NCBI GenBank assembly: GCA_964343195.1
Contig: CAYFIR010000038.1
Coordinates: forward strand, 1 to 47,007
Direction: 5' to 3'
Source of the DNA: CAYVAP01 sp964343195
GTDB taxonomy: Bacteria > Bacteroidota > Bacteroidia > J057
Length of the DNA stretch: 47,007 nucleotides
The position numbers were made by a program, and so were the translations under genes. Shown here piece by piece: positions 25,426 through 34,102 of this stretch. The notes under the pieces were generated by a model, which saw nothing but the letters and a program-made list of their open reading frames with translations, searched no databases and had not been told where the DNA came from. Within the stretch, counting starts at the first letter, position 1. Every line of letters starts with the position of its first letter.

Positions 25426-28400
25426 TTACTGAACCGCGATCTGGCGAACAGTTTGTCCCTGCTCTGAGCGAACCCGGAGCATGTACAGACCTTCAGGCAG
25501 TTTGCCTTCGAGGTCGATCATATGCGTAGCGCCTGATGCGACGGTACCAAGCTCTGTACGGTACACAGCACGGCCACGTGCATCGGTCAGTTCTACCTGG
25601 ACGTTGCTGAGGTTGTTCCCATCAAACAGCAGGGTAAAGGTACCTGCGTTAGGGTTTGGTGCGACCTTCACTGCTTCGCCGAGGTCAGGAGTGGAGATGC
25701 TGGTCGCAATTCCTACTTCCTGGGTAATGGTGTCAGAACCACAGTCGTTGCTCACGATGAGGGTAACGATGTAGTTTCCGTCGAGGTTATACTCAAATAC
25801 AGGTTCCTCATCGCTGCTGACCGTTCCGCCCAGGTCCCCAAAGAACCATGAGTAGGTGTCGGCGTTCACACTGGTATTGGTGAAGGAAACTTCGTCACCA
25901 TCAACTGAGAAGCTGAAACCAGCTTCAGGCAGGCTGTCAGTAGATACCACCATGAAGCTATCAGTAGAGGTACAACCGTTCATATCGGTAGCAGTCACGG
26001 TGTAAGTTCCTGCACCTACTCCAGCTAGTGTCGCATCGGTGCTGGCATCACTCCACACGAAGGTGAAGGTTCCGGTACCTCCGGTTGGGCTAACGGCAAC
26101 CTGACCATCCATGTCATCTGGACAACTTGCGTCGATGACAGCGCCATTTAGCACGATGGAATCAGGCTCGCTGATTTCCACGCTCAGTTCATCCACACAT
26201 CCGTTGGTGTCGGTTACGGCAACCTCATATGTGCCAGCGGGCAGCCCACTCAGGTCTTCAGTAGTGTCGCCAGAGCTCCACATGAAGGTGAAGGGGCTGG
26301 AAGGCCCGGTGACGCCCAGGTCGATGGATCCATTGGTATCTCCGAAACAGAGTGCATCTGTGCTGCCATCTACTGCCACAGAAAGACCAGGAAGGGTCTC
26401 TACTACGACGGTGTCAGTGCCAGCACATCCATTGGCGTCCGTATAATCTACATAGAAGGTGCCTCCCATGTTGATATCGATGGTCTGAGTGGTAGCCGCA
26501 GTACTCCACAGGTAGGTACCCCCTGCATTCAGGGCGTCCAGCGTAGCGGTATCTCCCATACACAGGTTGGTGGTATCATCTGCAAATGGCTCTTTAGGGC
26601 CAATGTACACCATTACGGTATCACTACCTGGGCAGGAAGTAGGCTCAAAGCGGTAGGCAACCATTGATTGAGTGAAGGCCTCGTCGTTGGTGCTGTCGGA
26701 AGTCGCATAGCCTTTGGACCCATCGCTGGACTCAACACCCTGGGTCATGCCGAAACCATCGGTATCGATGCTGGAAATGTGCATCTCAATGATATTGGTC
26801 CCTTCATACAGGATGATCTGACCATCAACAAATGCACTGGTGTTGCCATAGTGCTGCACAGAGTCATAGTCGATCACCAGCATCTGGTTGGGAGCAGTAC
26901 CCATGAGCATGGTAACCACGTCACCATTTGCTGAAGGATTCAGGTCATCCCACGCAAGAGCCACCAGATTGTTGGGGGTAGTTACAGAGGGCAATTCCTG
27001 GTTGGAAAGTGAAGTGCTTCCTTCGCCAAAGCTGATGAAGCCATTTGAGCCGACGAAAACATCTGTATAGGTTGCGCCGCCGAACTCAAAGTTGAATCCA
27101 ATGGAAACGCTGGTGAAGTCGTCGTCACCCAGACCGAGTGGAGTACCCCCTGTAGTAGGCTGTGGCGCGAATGGAATTTCGTACATGCCGTAATCCTGGT
27201 CGAAATAATAGGTGATCATCACGCTATCGCCAGCTGGCATCAGTTCAGGATCAAACAGGCCATTCAGTGAGTCAACTACACCAGGTCCCATCCACTCACC
27301 ACCGCGGTAATTGGCAGTGAAAATGACAGAATCGCCAGTGTTACATAGAGCTGCAGATGGCGCCATGGCTGTTATGGGAGTAGCTCCTTCGGTAGTGAAG
27401 CTCACATCCAGAGAGTCATTGATCGGCTGTGGGTCACCGAGGTCTGCCCAGACCTGGAGGTCGTAGGTCGCACCCAGGTTGGAAAAGTCTCCTGTAGTGG
27501 CAAATACAAATATGCCAGAAGCTCCCGGGGGTAGGGTATCAGTGGCAGCCAGTACCAAAGAGTCCTCAACGATAGGGTTGCTGTCAATCTGGTATTTCAT
27601 TGGCACGACAGCTGGACCGAATACCGTATCGGTACCCACATGGGTGATTTCTGCTGCGATGGCCTCGCTGGCAGTCAGGGAACATCCATCAACCGGATTC
27701 AAAATGGCTGTAACAGATACATCAACCGGGAAGAAATTGTTGAGGTTCAGGTTGTCGAGGTGGAAATCATAGTCGTGGTTTCCTACAGCAGTAGGTCCAC
27801 TGGTTCCAAAGATGGCAACCTGAATCTCCTGACCTGCATAAGCACTCAGGTCCGCTACAAACGGAGTCAGTTCGGCTGGTGGCTCATTGGCTTCTGTAAT
27901 GGCCAATACTTCAGTCCAGGTATCGCCACAGTCAGTGGAGACCATCACCAATACAGAGTCATCGCTACCCATGGAGTCAATTGCCATGTTGGTCCAACTG
28001 GTGACGGCGGCGTCAAACTGCAGTTGGGTATTGGCTGTTGCGATAACATTTGGACCTACAATCCAGCTATTCTGATTAGTAGTGTACAGGTTGTAGCGAA
28101 TGGTAGTGGTTCCAAAGCCAGCAGTTTGGGTACCGCTTGGTCCAGCCCAATCACTAAACGCAAAGTTGCTAGGCCCAGCCTTGGTTCCATCAGCCTCAGT
28201 CCAGTTTGGATGGATCTGATTGAGGTTGCCCCCATTGTAAACTTCCATATCTGCAACTGGCAGTGGGAAGGCTACAGGTGGAGTAGAGGCAAGCTCTACT
28301 TCAAGGGTATCATTTGAAGTGTTGATGTCTCCCATTGCCGAGGCGGCAACTGTTACATCATACGTACCAGCGGTACTCATGTCGACAGTCTGAGAGAATG

Positions 28401-29964
28401 TGTGTGCTACCACTGCTCCCGTCGCGAATGCACCTGTAATGGTGTCAGCTACTACTGGTGTTCCATTAAACTCAAGATAGGCGTAAAGCTCGGTGGTAGG
28501 TGGGCCCAGGTTTACGATGTCGACAGAGATATCCTGTGTGGCAGTAAGGCCGCAGGACGAAGATGGGGAAGTAATCACATCAATAGCGGCATCCGTAAGC
28601 GTAGGATCCACCAGCTCCAGGTTGTCGATATGGAAGTCAGAGTCCGTAGGATCCTGTACAGCTCCATCGGTGGCATAAATACCTACCAGTACTTCAAGAC
28701 CTGCATACGGTGTCAGGTCTACCATGTAGGAGGTGAGGGTTGCTCCAGGAGCATTACCAGCTCCAAAGCTCATCAGTGGGAACCAGGTTGTGCCACAGTC
28801 TGGTGAGATCATCACCTTGACAGAGTCATCGCTACCCAGGGTGCCTGGGTTGCCATTGGCAAATTCGGTGAGGGCTGCATCGAAGTGGAGTTCAATACCT
28901 GGTGTAATCTGAACCAGAGGACCGAGCAGCCATTCGTCGGCATCCCCAAATTGCCACAGGTTTATTTTTGCCGTATTGGACCCCAGTGCAGACTGCTGGG
29001 TCGTATTGGCACTGGCCCAGTTAGAGAAGCTAAAGTCCGATGGAACCCCTACACCGCCTGCTTCTGCCATATATGGGTACAGGGTACTCAGGTTAAATCC
29101 ATCATAGTTGGTAAATCCTACCAGTGGGATGGGGAAACTTTGAGAGGCAAAGTTGAAAATGGTGGTGGAAAGCGTATCGTCACCAGGGTTTGAATCCCCG
29201 GGAGTTGAAGCCGAAAACCGAATCTCGTGGTTTCCAGCAGCAGAGAGATCCGCTGGCTGAGAGAACACATGAGAAGCCATGCCACCAGCAGGGAACAGGC
29301 CAGTAACAGTATCACTCACGATAGGTACACCATCGACTTCCAGGAACAGGTGTACTTCATTTGCATCAGGGCCAAAGTTCTGATAGGCAACTTCTACAGC
29401 TGTCGTGCTGGTAAGTCCACAACCTGTAAGGGGAGAGACCAGGCTATCAGCTCCTACGTTAAGTGGGGCAGGAGTAATTGAGAGGGTGTAGTCCCCAAAG
29501 TCCGTACTGCCATAGCCGTCCACGACGATGTAATAGGTATTACCCGCCGTCAGGAAGGCCCCTGTAATCTCCGAGATCCAGTTATTGCTAAAAAGGGGAG
29601 GGTTGCTACACTCGTCATCGCCACAGGCGATCATGTTCCCTCCTGTTCCTGAAGCAGGACAGGCATTTTCGTAAATAAACATGCGGGTGTCATAGTTGGT
29701 CGTACCGCCACATAGTGAGAGGTCAACCGACATGTTGACAGTTGGGGTGAACTGATAAACCAGGTCCTGGCCGCCAGTTGGGGAGCCAAATGGGGAACAT
29801 GATTCATCATAATCATTAACTGCTGACGAGGTGTTACCGTTGTCGGTATAGGGCAAGCCTGGGATGAGGGTAGCAGTGCTACAGTCCTCTCCGCCTTGCG
29901 CCCAAACACCTGTGCTGGCCAATAGCAACAATGCCAGCAGAAGGGAAGGGAAAAATTTTCGCAT
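25426..29964 (-). CDS. Giant multidomain T9SS surface protein
   Basis: A protein of 1512 residues from the ATG at 29964, which opens a signal peptide (MRKFFPSLLLALLLLASTGVWAQ). Order seen: a pre-peptidase-C-like beta domain (about 25-165, with DYDESCSPFG and YYIVVDGYGSTDFGDYTL); CARDB-like module 1 (SPLTGCGLTST); a jelly-roll module with FHIDNLEL; CARDB 2 (SPSSSCGLTAT) and a second jelly roll (FHLDNLNL); CARDB 3 (NPVDGCSLTAS); a beta domain with FVGSNGFISFG; two SprB-like repeats (each with GTYTVTATDMNGC-type ends); a PKD domain (SFTNTSVNADTYSWFFGD); and a T9SS C-terminal domain (VAPNPNAGTFTLLFDG). It is probably an adhesin or matrix protein. No catalytic motif is visible. Confidence 0.93.
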   Translation of the reverse strand: MRKFFPSLLLALLLLASTGVWAQGGEDCSTATLIPGLPYTDNGNTSSAVNDYDESCSPFGSPTGGQDLVYQFTPTVNMSVDLSLCGGTTNYDTRMFIYENACPASGTGGNMIACGDDECSNPPLFSNNWISEITGAFLTAGNTYYIVVDGYGSTDFGDYTLSITPAPLNVGADSLVSPLTGCGLTSTTAVEVAYQNFGPDANEVHLFLEVDGVPIVSDTVTGLFPAGGMASHVFSQPADLSAAGNHEIRFSASTPGDSNPGDDTLSTTIFNFASQSFPIPLVGFTNYDGFNLSTLYPYMAEAGGVGVPSDFSFSNWASANTTQQSALGSNTAKINLWQFGDADEWLLGPLVQITPGIELHFDAALTEFANGNPGTLGSDDSVKVMISPDCGTTWFPLMSFGAGNAPGATLTSYMVDLTPYAGLEVLVGIYATDGAVQDPTDSDFHIDNLELVDPTLTDAAIDVITSPSSSCGLTATQDISVDIVNLGPPTTELYAYLEFNGTPVVADTITGAFATGAVVAHTFSQTVDMSTAGTYDVTVAASAMGDINTSNDTLEVELASTPPVAFPLPVADMEVYNGGNLNQIHPNWTEADGTKAGPSNFAFSDWAGPSGTQTAGFGTTTIRYNLYTTNQNSWIVGPNVIATANTQLQFDAAVTSWTNMAIDSMGSDDSVLVMVSTDCGDTWTEVLAITEANEPPAELTPFVADLSAYAGQEIQVAIFGTSGPTAVGNHDYDFHLDNLNLNNFFPVDVSVTAILNPVDGCSLTASEAIAAEITHVGTDTVFGPAVVPMKYQIDSNPIVEDSLVLAATDTLPPGASGIFVFATTGDFSNLGATYDLQVWADLGDPQPINDSLDVSFTTEGATPITAMAPSAALCNTGDSVIFTANYRGGEWMGPGVVDSLNGLFDPELMPAGDSVMITYYFDQDYGMYEIPFAPQPTTGGTPLGLGDDDFTSVSIGFNFEFGGATYTDVFVGSNGFISFGEGSTSLSNQELPSVTTPNNLVALAWDDLNPSANGDVVTMLMGTAPNQMLVIDYDSVQHYGNTSAFVDGQIILYEGTNIIEMHISSIDTDGFGMTQGVESSDGSKGYATSDSTNDEAFTQSMVAYRFEPTSCPGSDTVMVYIGPKEPFADDTTNLCMGDTATLDALNAGGTYLWSTAATTQTIDINMGGTFYVDYTDANGCAGTDTVVVETLPGLSVAVDGSTDALCFGDTNGSIDLGVTGPSSPFTFMWSSGDTTEDLSGLPAGTYEVAVTDTNGCVDELSVEISEPDSIVLNGAVIDASCPDDMDGQVAVSPTGGTGTFTFVWSDASTDATLAGVGAGTYTVTATDMNGCTSTDSFMVVSTDSLPEAGFSFSVDGDEVSFTNTSVNADTYSWFFGDLGGTVSSDEEPVFEYNLDGNYIVTLIVSNDCGSDTITQEVGIATSISTPDLGEAVKVAPNPNAGTFTLLFDGNNLSNVQVELTDARGRAVYRTELGTVASGATHMIDLEGKLPEGLYMLRVRSEQGQTVRQIAVQ

Positions 29965-30130
29965 CTGGTATAGGTTGTTAAGGATGTGAAACAAGCCCCT
30001 AATATAGGATTTTAGTCGTGGGAATTTATTTGCCCTGCCAAAATTTTGTATCTGAGAACTTCCCTGTTTACTCCCATTCTCCCCTGTTGGGTATGTCGCT
30101 CAATTGATAGTTTCCCGGTTGGCTTTTTGT

Positions 30131-30138
30131 TAAATTTG
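30131..30138 (+). promoter_or_regulatory. Bacteroidetes-type -7 element before ytxJ
   Basis: TAAATTTG matches the Bacteroidetes -7 consensus TAnnTTTG exactly and ends 28 bp before the ATG at 30167. The -33 TTG partner is less certain (candidate at 30104-30106). Confidence 0.45.
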
Positions 30139-30166
30139 TGCCTTGAAAATTAAATTTCGATAGTCA

Positions 30167-30553
30167 ATGAGCTTTTTTGATAACATGTTCTCCTCAAATC
30201 CTGAAGGTAGTGCAGTTGGATGGAAGGAACTGACCGATACCCGTCAGCTGGATGAACTCATGGAGCGGTCTCATGAAGTACCTGTGGCAATATTTAAGCA
30301 CAGTATCCGCTGTGGGATCAGTGCAATGGTCAAAGCCCAGTTGGAAGCGGACTGGGACCTGAATGCGGAAGAGGTAGAAATGTACTACCTGGATCTGATC
30401 CGGTTTCGCGATGTCTCCAATCTGATTGTTGAAAAACTGGGGGTTTGGCATCAGTCTCCTCAGCTGATTCTCATTCGGAATGGCGAGGCGACCTACCATG
30501 CCTCACACCAGTCCATCCGTGTTTCCAAACTGCGAAGTTCACTTGCTGCCTAG
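30167..30553 (+). CDS. ytxJ: Bacillithiol-system redox protein YtxJ
   Basis: A protein of 128 residues with a thioredoxin-like fold. The diagnostic stretch is IFKHSIRCGISAMV with a single Cys49; in most YtxJ proteins it reads KHSTRCPIS. The later HQSPQLILIRNG supplies the cis-proline region, and SIRVSKLRSSL closes the domain. YtxJ is a monothiol bacilliredoxin-like protein associated with bacillithiol, the low-molecular-weight thiol used by many Bacteroidota. It is the only sign of bacillithiol biology here; bshA-C are not present. The gene stands alone. Confidence 0.92.
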   Translation: MSFFDNMFSSNPEGSAVGWKELTDTRQLDELMERSHEVPVAIFKHSIRCGISAMVKAQLEADWDLNAEEVEMYYLDLIRFRDVSNLIVEKLGVWHQSPQLILIRNGEATYHASHQSIRVSKLRSSLAA

Positions 30554-30624
30554 TGGATTGGATTCGACATCCTGTACCCGTCGAAGATTCCGCGAAGCGG
30601 GGAGTGATAACCGAAGCATCTCAT

Positions 30625-30659
30625 CAGCAATTTCCCGCTCTGCGGGAAAAGTGTTGCTG
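30625..30659. repeat. Long nested hairpin after ytxJ
   Basis: Inner arms TTTCCCGC/GCGGGAAA with a 3-nt loop (30631-30649), and outer arms CAGCAA/TTGCTG (30625-30630 and 30654-30659). It lies 72 bp after the ytxJ stop. The inner stem resembles the TTCCCGCTATCGGGAT hairpin at 45226-45240. No T tract follows. Confidence 0.55.
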
Positions 30660-30748
30660 CCAAGCATTTTATACGGATTACGACTTGCGAATGGCCCCTT
30701 AATTAACTCCGCAGACAATAGAAGTGCCGGATACATTTAAATCCCAAT

Positions 30749-30790
30749 AATCGCCCTTTTCCTGGTTGGGAAAGGGCGATTGTCTTTCTG
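30749..30790. terminator. Probable bidirectional terminator
   Basis: A perfect 11 bp stem, AATCGCCCTTT/AAAGGGCGATT (30749-30759 and 30771-30781), between the converging ytxJ and lytic transglycosylase genes. The plus strand continues GTCTTTCTG; the minus-strand tail is poorer in T. Confidence 0.65.
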
Positions 30791-30809
30791 ATTAACCGCT
30801 GAGGTCTTG

Positions 30810-32030
30810 TTATGGGGTTGCCAGTACCACTTCAGCATTTTCTTCATTCATCGCGATGTAGGAGATAGGCTCTTCATGGCAAATGCTATCAGGAAGGTGC
30901 ATCATCAGGTGGTCAACCTGTAACATGGAGGCCAACGCCAGTTGAGAATAGTTTTGAGAAGCATTCTTGAAACCAGCGGCTTCGGTACTCCAGACTTTCT
31001 GCATGAGTGGAATGCCGCCTTCAGTTGGCTGAATTTTTTGCAGCACAGCGGCCACATTTCCGGGGCCAGCATGGTAAGCGTGTAGCACCAGCAAGCGAAA
31101 CCATAAGTCGGTTTCGTCAAATTCCAGCTGGAAGCTCTTGAGGTAATTGCGTACTGGACGTACCCCTCGACGCTGGATATGCCGGGCCGCCGCCGCCGCA
31201 GATTTGATAAAATCTTCCCGTTCGTCAAGCGTGTCATTGACCACCAGTCCCTGCTCCCTTGCTACCTCACTCATGAGCTGAAATGACCCGTAGGCACCTA
31301 CCGGGGAACGATGCAGTGCCCCAGGGCTCTCGATCAGCAGGATTGCCTGAGCATACCAGGGGTCTACCCCTTCGTTTTGGAATATCTCAATGGCCTGTCC
31401 GATCGTAGGCAGTACCCGGTTAAACTGATAGTAATGGTTTTTACCTGCGGTAATGTAGATCGTCTCGCCTTCAATTTCGTGCAGCTGACGAAGGCTGTCC
31501 CGGTACTTGCTCTGCTCTCCTTCTTCCATGACATCCCATTGCCACGTGGGCATCTTGGCAAGTACTTCTCGGTTTCCGGATCGGCTGACGAGACAGGTGT
31601 CCTTGGGGAGTATCATGATTTGACGCCAAAACATCATTTGGGGGAGTGTATCCCATCGCTGAAGGTACAGCGTGGAGTCAAAGAGAACCTGGATGCATCC
31701 CAGTGCATCCCTCGACGAAATGGCTACTTCATAGGTGGCAGTCCACATCGTATCGAGTTCTGCCTGCGAATACTCCCGGCCATTCACTTTGAATGCGGTT
31801 ACACTATCATTGTTAAATACCCGTAGGGAAACTCCGGATAACTGAGATTCGTCAGGCCCGGGGCCTGGAGCACGTATCGCCCCTATGGAGCCGGGCATGG
31901 CTGCTTTGGCCAGCTGTTGCCGGATGGGCATCAGGGCCAGGAAAGTGAGTATAGCACTAATACCAATGAGGAGGTATTTACGCCAGCCTTTAAGCCACAC
32001 GCCAGGGGAGGTCAGTGTATTAAAAGACAT
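30810..32030 (-). CDS. Membrane-anchored lytic transglycosylase
   Basis: A protein of 406 residues from the ATG at 32030; a frame open to 32144 adds an unlikely 38 residues. One transmembrane helix (about 18-36) anchors it. The soluble-lytic-transglycosylase-like domain lies at about 205-385: ILLIESPG with catalytic Glu234, SPVGAYGSFQLMSEVAREQG (the GxxGxxQ-type block), AAAARHIQRRG and HAYHAGPGNVAAVL. Such enzymes cleave the glycan strand of peptidoglycan between MurNAc and GlcNAc. The 170-residue region between anchor and catalytic domain is not recognised. It is a single gene with a convergent neighbour. Confidence 0.88.
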   Translation of the reverse strand: MSFNTLTSPGVWLKGWRKYLLIGISAILTFLALMPIRQQLAKAAMPGSIGAIRAPGPGPDESQLSGVSLRVFNNDSVTAFKVNGREYSQAELDTMWTATYEVAISSRDALGCIQVLFDSTLYLQRWDTLPQMMFWRQIMILPKDTCLVSRSGNREVLAKMPTWQWDVMEEGEQSKYRDSLRQLHEIEGETIYITAGKNHYYQFNRVLPTIGQAIEIFQNEGVDPWYAQAILLIESPGALHRSPVGAYGSFQLMSEVAREQGLVVNDTLDEREDFIKSAAAAARHIQRRGVRPVRNYLKSFQLEFDETDLWFRLLVLHAYHAGPGNVAAVLQKIQPTEGGIPLMQKVWSTEAAGFKNASQNYSQLALASMLQVDHLMMHLPDSICHEEPISYIAMNEENAEVVLATP

Positions 32031-32544
32031 ATATGATGGATCTGGATTTGGATCACTACAAAATACGGGCAAATCCCAGACCATTTTTGCTTTACAAACC
32101 CGGCGGTTATTACTTGTGTGTGAATGCTTCGATTTTCCGACCAAACAGTATTCGATGGCATTGGGCTGAAATTCGTCCTGAAAGGGGGAGAATTTGCATG
32201 GCTTTCATCCACAAAGTCCGGTAGCGCCCCCTTACTGGTGGTTTATCCAAACGAAAGGCGGCCATTTGTCTGCGTATTTTGGGATACGGAAAGTTGCATT
32301 GGGGTAAAAAGAACGTCTCGATAATGTTGAGACTACCGTGGATCTTGGCTCCGTAAGCTCTTCTGGATTGATAAAAAGCGAAATTGGCGCTGGTTCTAAT
32401 TTTGTTGAGAAAAGACTTCCCGTCACGGGGGAGTTGACAAACCACGAGTGGTTTTAGAAAAGCAATGAGTCAATTTAACTGGACTTTATGCATTTTTTTA
32501 ATGAGAAAAATCCCCACACAGGGTCTGGAAACCACATTTTAGAA

Positions 32545-32581
32545 TTAATCAACCTCAGGGTTTCAGGCTGATGTTGATTAA
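32545..32581. repeat. Imperfect palindrome
   Basis: TTAATCAAC...GTTGATTAA forms a 9 bp stem, extended past one mismatch by TCAG/CTGA, with a 9-nt loop. No T tract follows. Confidence 0.5.
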
Positions 32582-32632
32582 ATCGGAGTCCAGGGCAGAT
32601 ACCACTGGGCGTCAGAGACGCTGCAACAGTAC

Positions 32633-32674
32633 GTTTCGCTTCAGAGAAGCTCACGAGCGAAACCGCTATAGCGG
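32633..32674. repeat. GTTTCGCT/AGCGAAAC hairpin module, copy 1
   Basis: An 8 bp stem (32633-32640 and 32656-32663) is directly followed by the palindrome CCGCTATAGCGG. The same stem and a similar second palindrome (CCCGCTATCGGG) occur in the same order at 45200-45240. Confidence 0.55.
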
Positions 32675-32863
32675 GTCTAAACAGTTTTCCGTCCATAAGG
32701 ACGGGCTGGTTAGAGCCTGTGCTGAACATCGTGAAGTACCTAGAGCCGATACCCACCGTCTTCTAGTCTCTGACTTCTGCCATGCCATAGCGCTTGGAAA
32801 TGAGTGCCATTTTGGATAAAGTCCAGTTTGAAATTAGTCAATTTCCTGTCCATCAATACTTTA

Positions 32864-32919
32864 AACTCCCAACTCCCAACTCCCAACTCCCAACTCCCAA
32901 CTCCCAACTCCCAACTCCT
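32864..32919. repeat. Heptamer tandem repeat (AACTCCC)n
   Basis: Seven perfect AACTCCC copies (32864-32912) and an eighth ending in T. It lies between the hairpin-rich region and the terminator of the SDR gene. The period of seven and absence of spacers exclude a CRISPR. Copy number is likely variable between strains. Confidence 0.85.
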
Positions 32920-32934
32920 CCCACAAAGTAGGTG

Positions 32935-32978
32935 AACAAAAAACCAGCATCCCCGATTGAATTATCAGAGTGCTGGTT
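32935..32978 (-). terminator. Probable terminator of the SDR gene
   Basis: On the minus strand AACCAGCA/TGCTGGTT form an 8 bp stem with a 21-nt loop, followed by TTTTGTT. It lies 31 bp after the SDR stop codon. The large loop lowers confidence. Confidence 0.55.
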
Positions 32979-33008
32979 GCTGTTTTGTCAGCGAGTAGTG
33001 AAAATACC

Positions 33009-33752
33009 TCAAATGGTTACGCCGCCATCCACGCTGAGTACGTGGCCATTGACAAAAGAAGCTTCCTCTGACGCAAGCCACAGGTAAGCATTGGCGATTT
33101 CTTCAGGCTGCCCAAAGCGGCCCAGGGGTGTTTTGCCCTCGATCATGTCGATGACCTTTTGGGGGATGGTATCTACCATCTCAGTGGCGATGAATCCAGG
33201 AGCTATGGCATTGGAAGTGATGCCCTTTCGGCCCAGTTCCCGGGCCCATACCTTGGTCATTCCGATGACACCAGCCTTCGTGGCGACATAGTTTGTCTGG
33301 CCAAAGTTCCCATAAATCCCCACTACGGACGATGCATTCACGATGCGGCCATAGCCTTTCTCAACCATGTAGGGTGACACAGCACTGGTGCAGTAGAAAA
33401 CCCCCGAAAGGTTCACATCGATGACCTGCTGCCATTGATCCTCAGTCATTTTTTTGAGGGTAGAATCGCGGGTGATACCGGCATTGTTAATCAGAATATC
33501 GATTTGACCGTAGGTATCGTTTACCTCTTTCGCAGCTGACTTTACACCATCGAAATTCGTGGTGTTGACCTGCATGAAGTAAGCCTCTTGTCCCAAGTCA
33601 ATGATCTCCTGTGCGGTCTGCAGGCCCAGTTCTTCGTTCATGTCCCAGATCACCACTTTGGCACCCTCTTCGGCAAATTTTACAGCGGTCGCTTTTCCAA
33701 TGCCACGGGCTCCACCGGTGATGATGGCTACCCTGTTGTCTAATCTTTTCAT
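33009..33752 (-). CDS. SDR reductase, FabG/acetoacetyl-CoA reductase type
   Basis: A protein of 247 residues of the classical short-chain dehydrogenase family. The NAD(P) motif GGARGIG (13-19), NNAG (89-92), and the catalytic tetrad Asn114, Ser142, Tyr155, Lys159 (YVATK) are all present, as is the C-terminal SVDGGVTI. It resembles 3-oxoacyl-ACP reductases and PhaB-like acetoacetyl-CoA reductases; Asp37 after the second strand would favour NADH. The exact substrate cannot be decided. It is a single gene divergent from the glutaryl-CoA dehydrogenase-like gene. Confidence 0.9.
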   Translation of the reverse strand: MKRLDNRVAIITGGARGIGKATAVKFAEEGAKVVIWDMNEELGLQTAQEIIDLGQEAYFMQVNTTNFDGVKSAAKEVNDTYGQIDILINNAGITRDSTLKKMTEDQWQQVIDVNLSGVFYCTSAVSPYMVEKGYGRIVNASSVVGIYGNFGQTNYVATKAGVIGMTKVWARELGRKGITSNAIAPGFIATEMVDTIPQKVIDMIEGKTPLGRFGQPEEIANAYLWLASEEASFVNGHVLSVDGGVTI

Positions 33753-34102
33753 TATCGGTCAGGTTTAGTTTTGTGTTTCCACGATAATAACTCCATCCAG
33801 GGGGGGCGCCAAACAGCGCCTTTTCAAAAAGGATGGTTGACTTTGTCCCTGATTCATCCTGGGTGTGGAGGTAAGTGTTTGATTGACAGTTGGTTGTGGT
33901 GGGGTTGGCTTGGGGTTGACTTTAGGCTAACGCCCGTAAGGTTTTTGCCTTGGTAAGCCACTGGACATTGCTTAATTTGCGGTATTAGCAGAGTAGGAAT
34001 GATGGGTGGATATGACTCTTTATCTATTGATGACCTTCCTATTTCTGCTATGAAAAAACGGAGTGTAATCACGAAGTACGAATCACGAATTATTTCCCCG
34101 AA
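33753..34102. other. 350 bp divergent intergenic region
   Basis: No gene is seen. It contains a GGCGC-CAAACA-GCGCC hairpin (33805-33820) followed by TTTT, nested in a wider CCATCC...GGATGG stem, and the phrase AATCACGAAGTACGAATCA (34067-34092) just before the next ATG. The region must contain promoters for both flanking genes, but no convincing -7/-33 pair was found. Confidence 0.4.
34067..34092. repeat. ATCACGAAGTACGAATCACGAAT phrase (split in text)
   Basis: A quasi-direct repeat of TCACGAA/TACGAATCACGAA immediately upstream of the glutaryl-CoA dehydrogenase-like gene. Its complement resembles the ATTCGTAATTCGTCAT phrase at 14031-14047. Confidence 0.35.

Larger units (their letters stand above)
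32031..33008. other. 978 bp non-coding, hairpin-rich region
   Basis: No gene is supported; short frames on both strands overlap one another without family resemblance. It holds many small inverted repeats: GTCTC..GAGAC near 32314-32332, CCCGTCACGGG near 32419, AAACCA-CGAG-TGGTTT near 32440-32455, a 32545-32581 stem (TTAATCAAC/GTTGATTAA), GCGTC-AGA-GACGC at 32609-32621, GTTTCGCT/AGCGAAAC at 32633-32663, CCGCTATAGCGG at 32663-32674, and the heptamer array at 32864-32919. The density of stems suggests a structured RNA or an array of palindromic elements. Confidence 0.5.

Noticed and set aside
27640..28317. 225-codon plus-strand open frame
   Set aside because: Shadow of the giant surface protein gene on the opposite strand.
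32110..32445. 111-codon minus-strand frame
   Set aside because: Overlaps the start of the lytic transglycosylase gene, crosses several hairpins and resembles nothing.
32864..32919. CRISPR array
   Set aside because: Unit is seven bases with no spacers.
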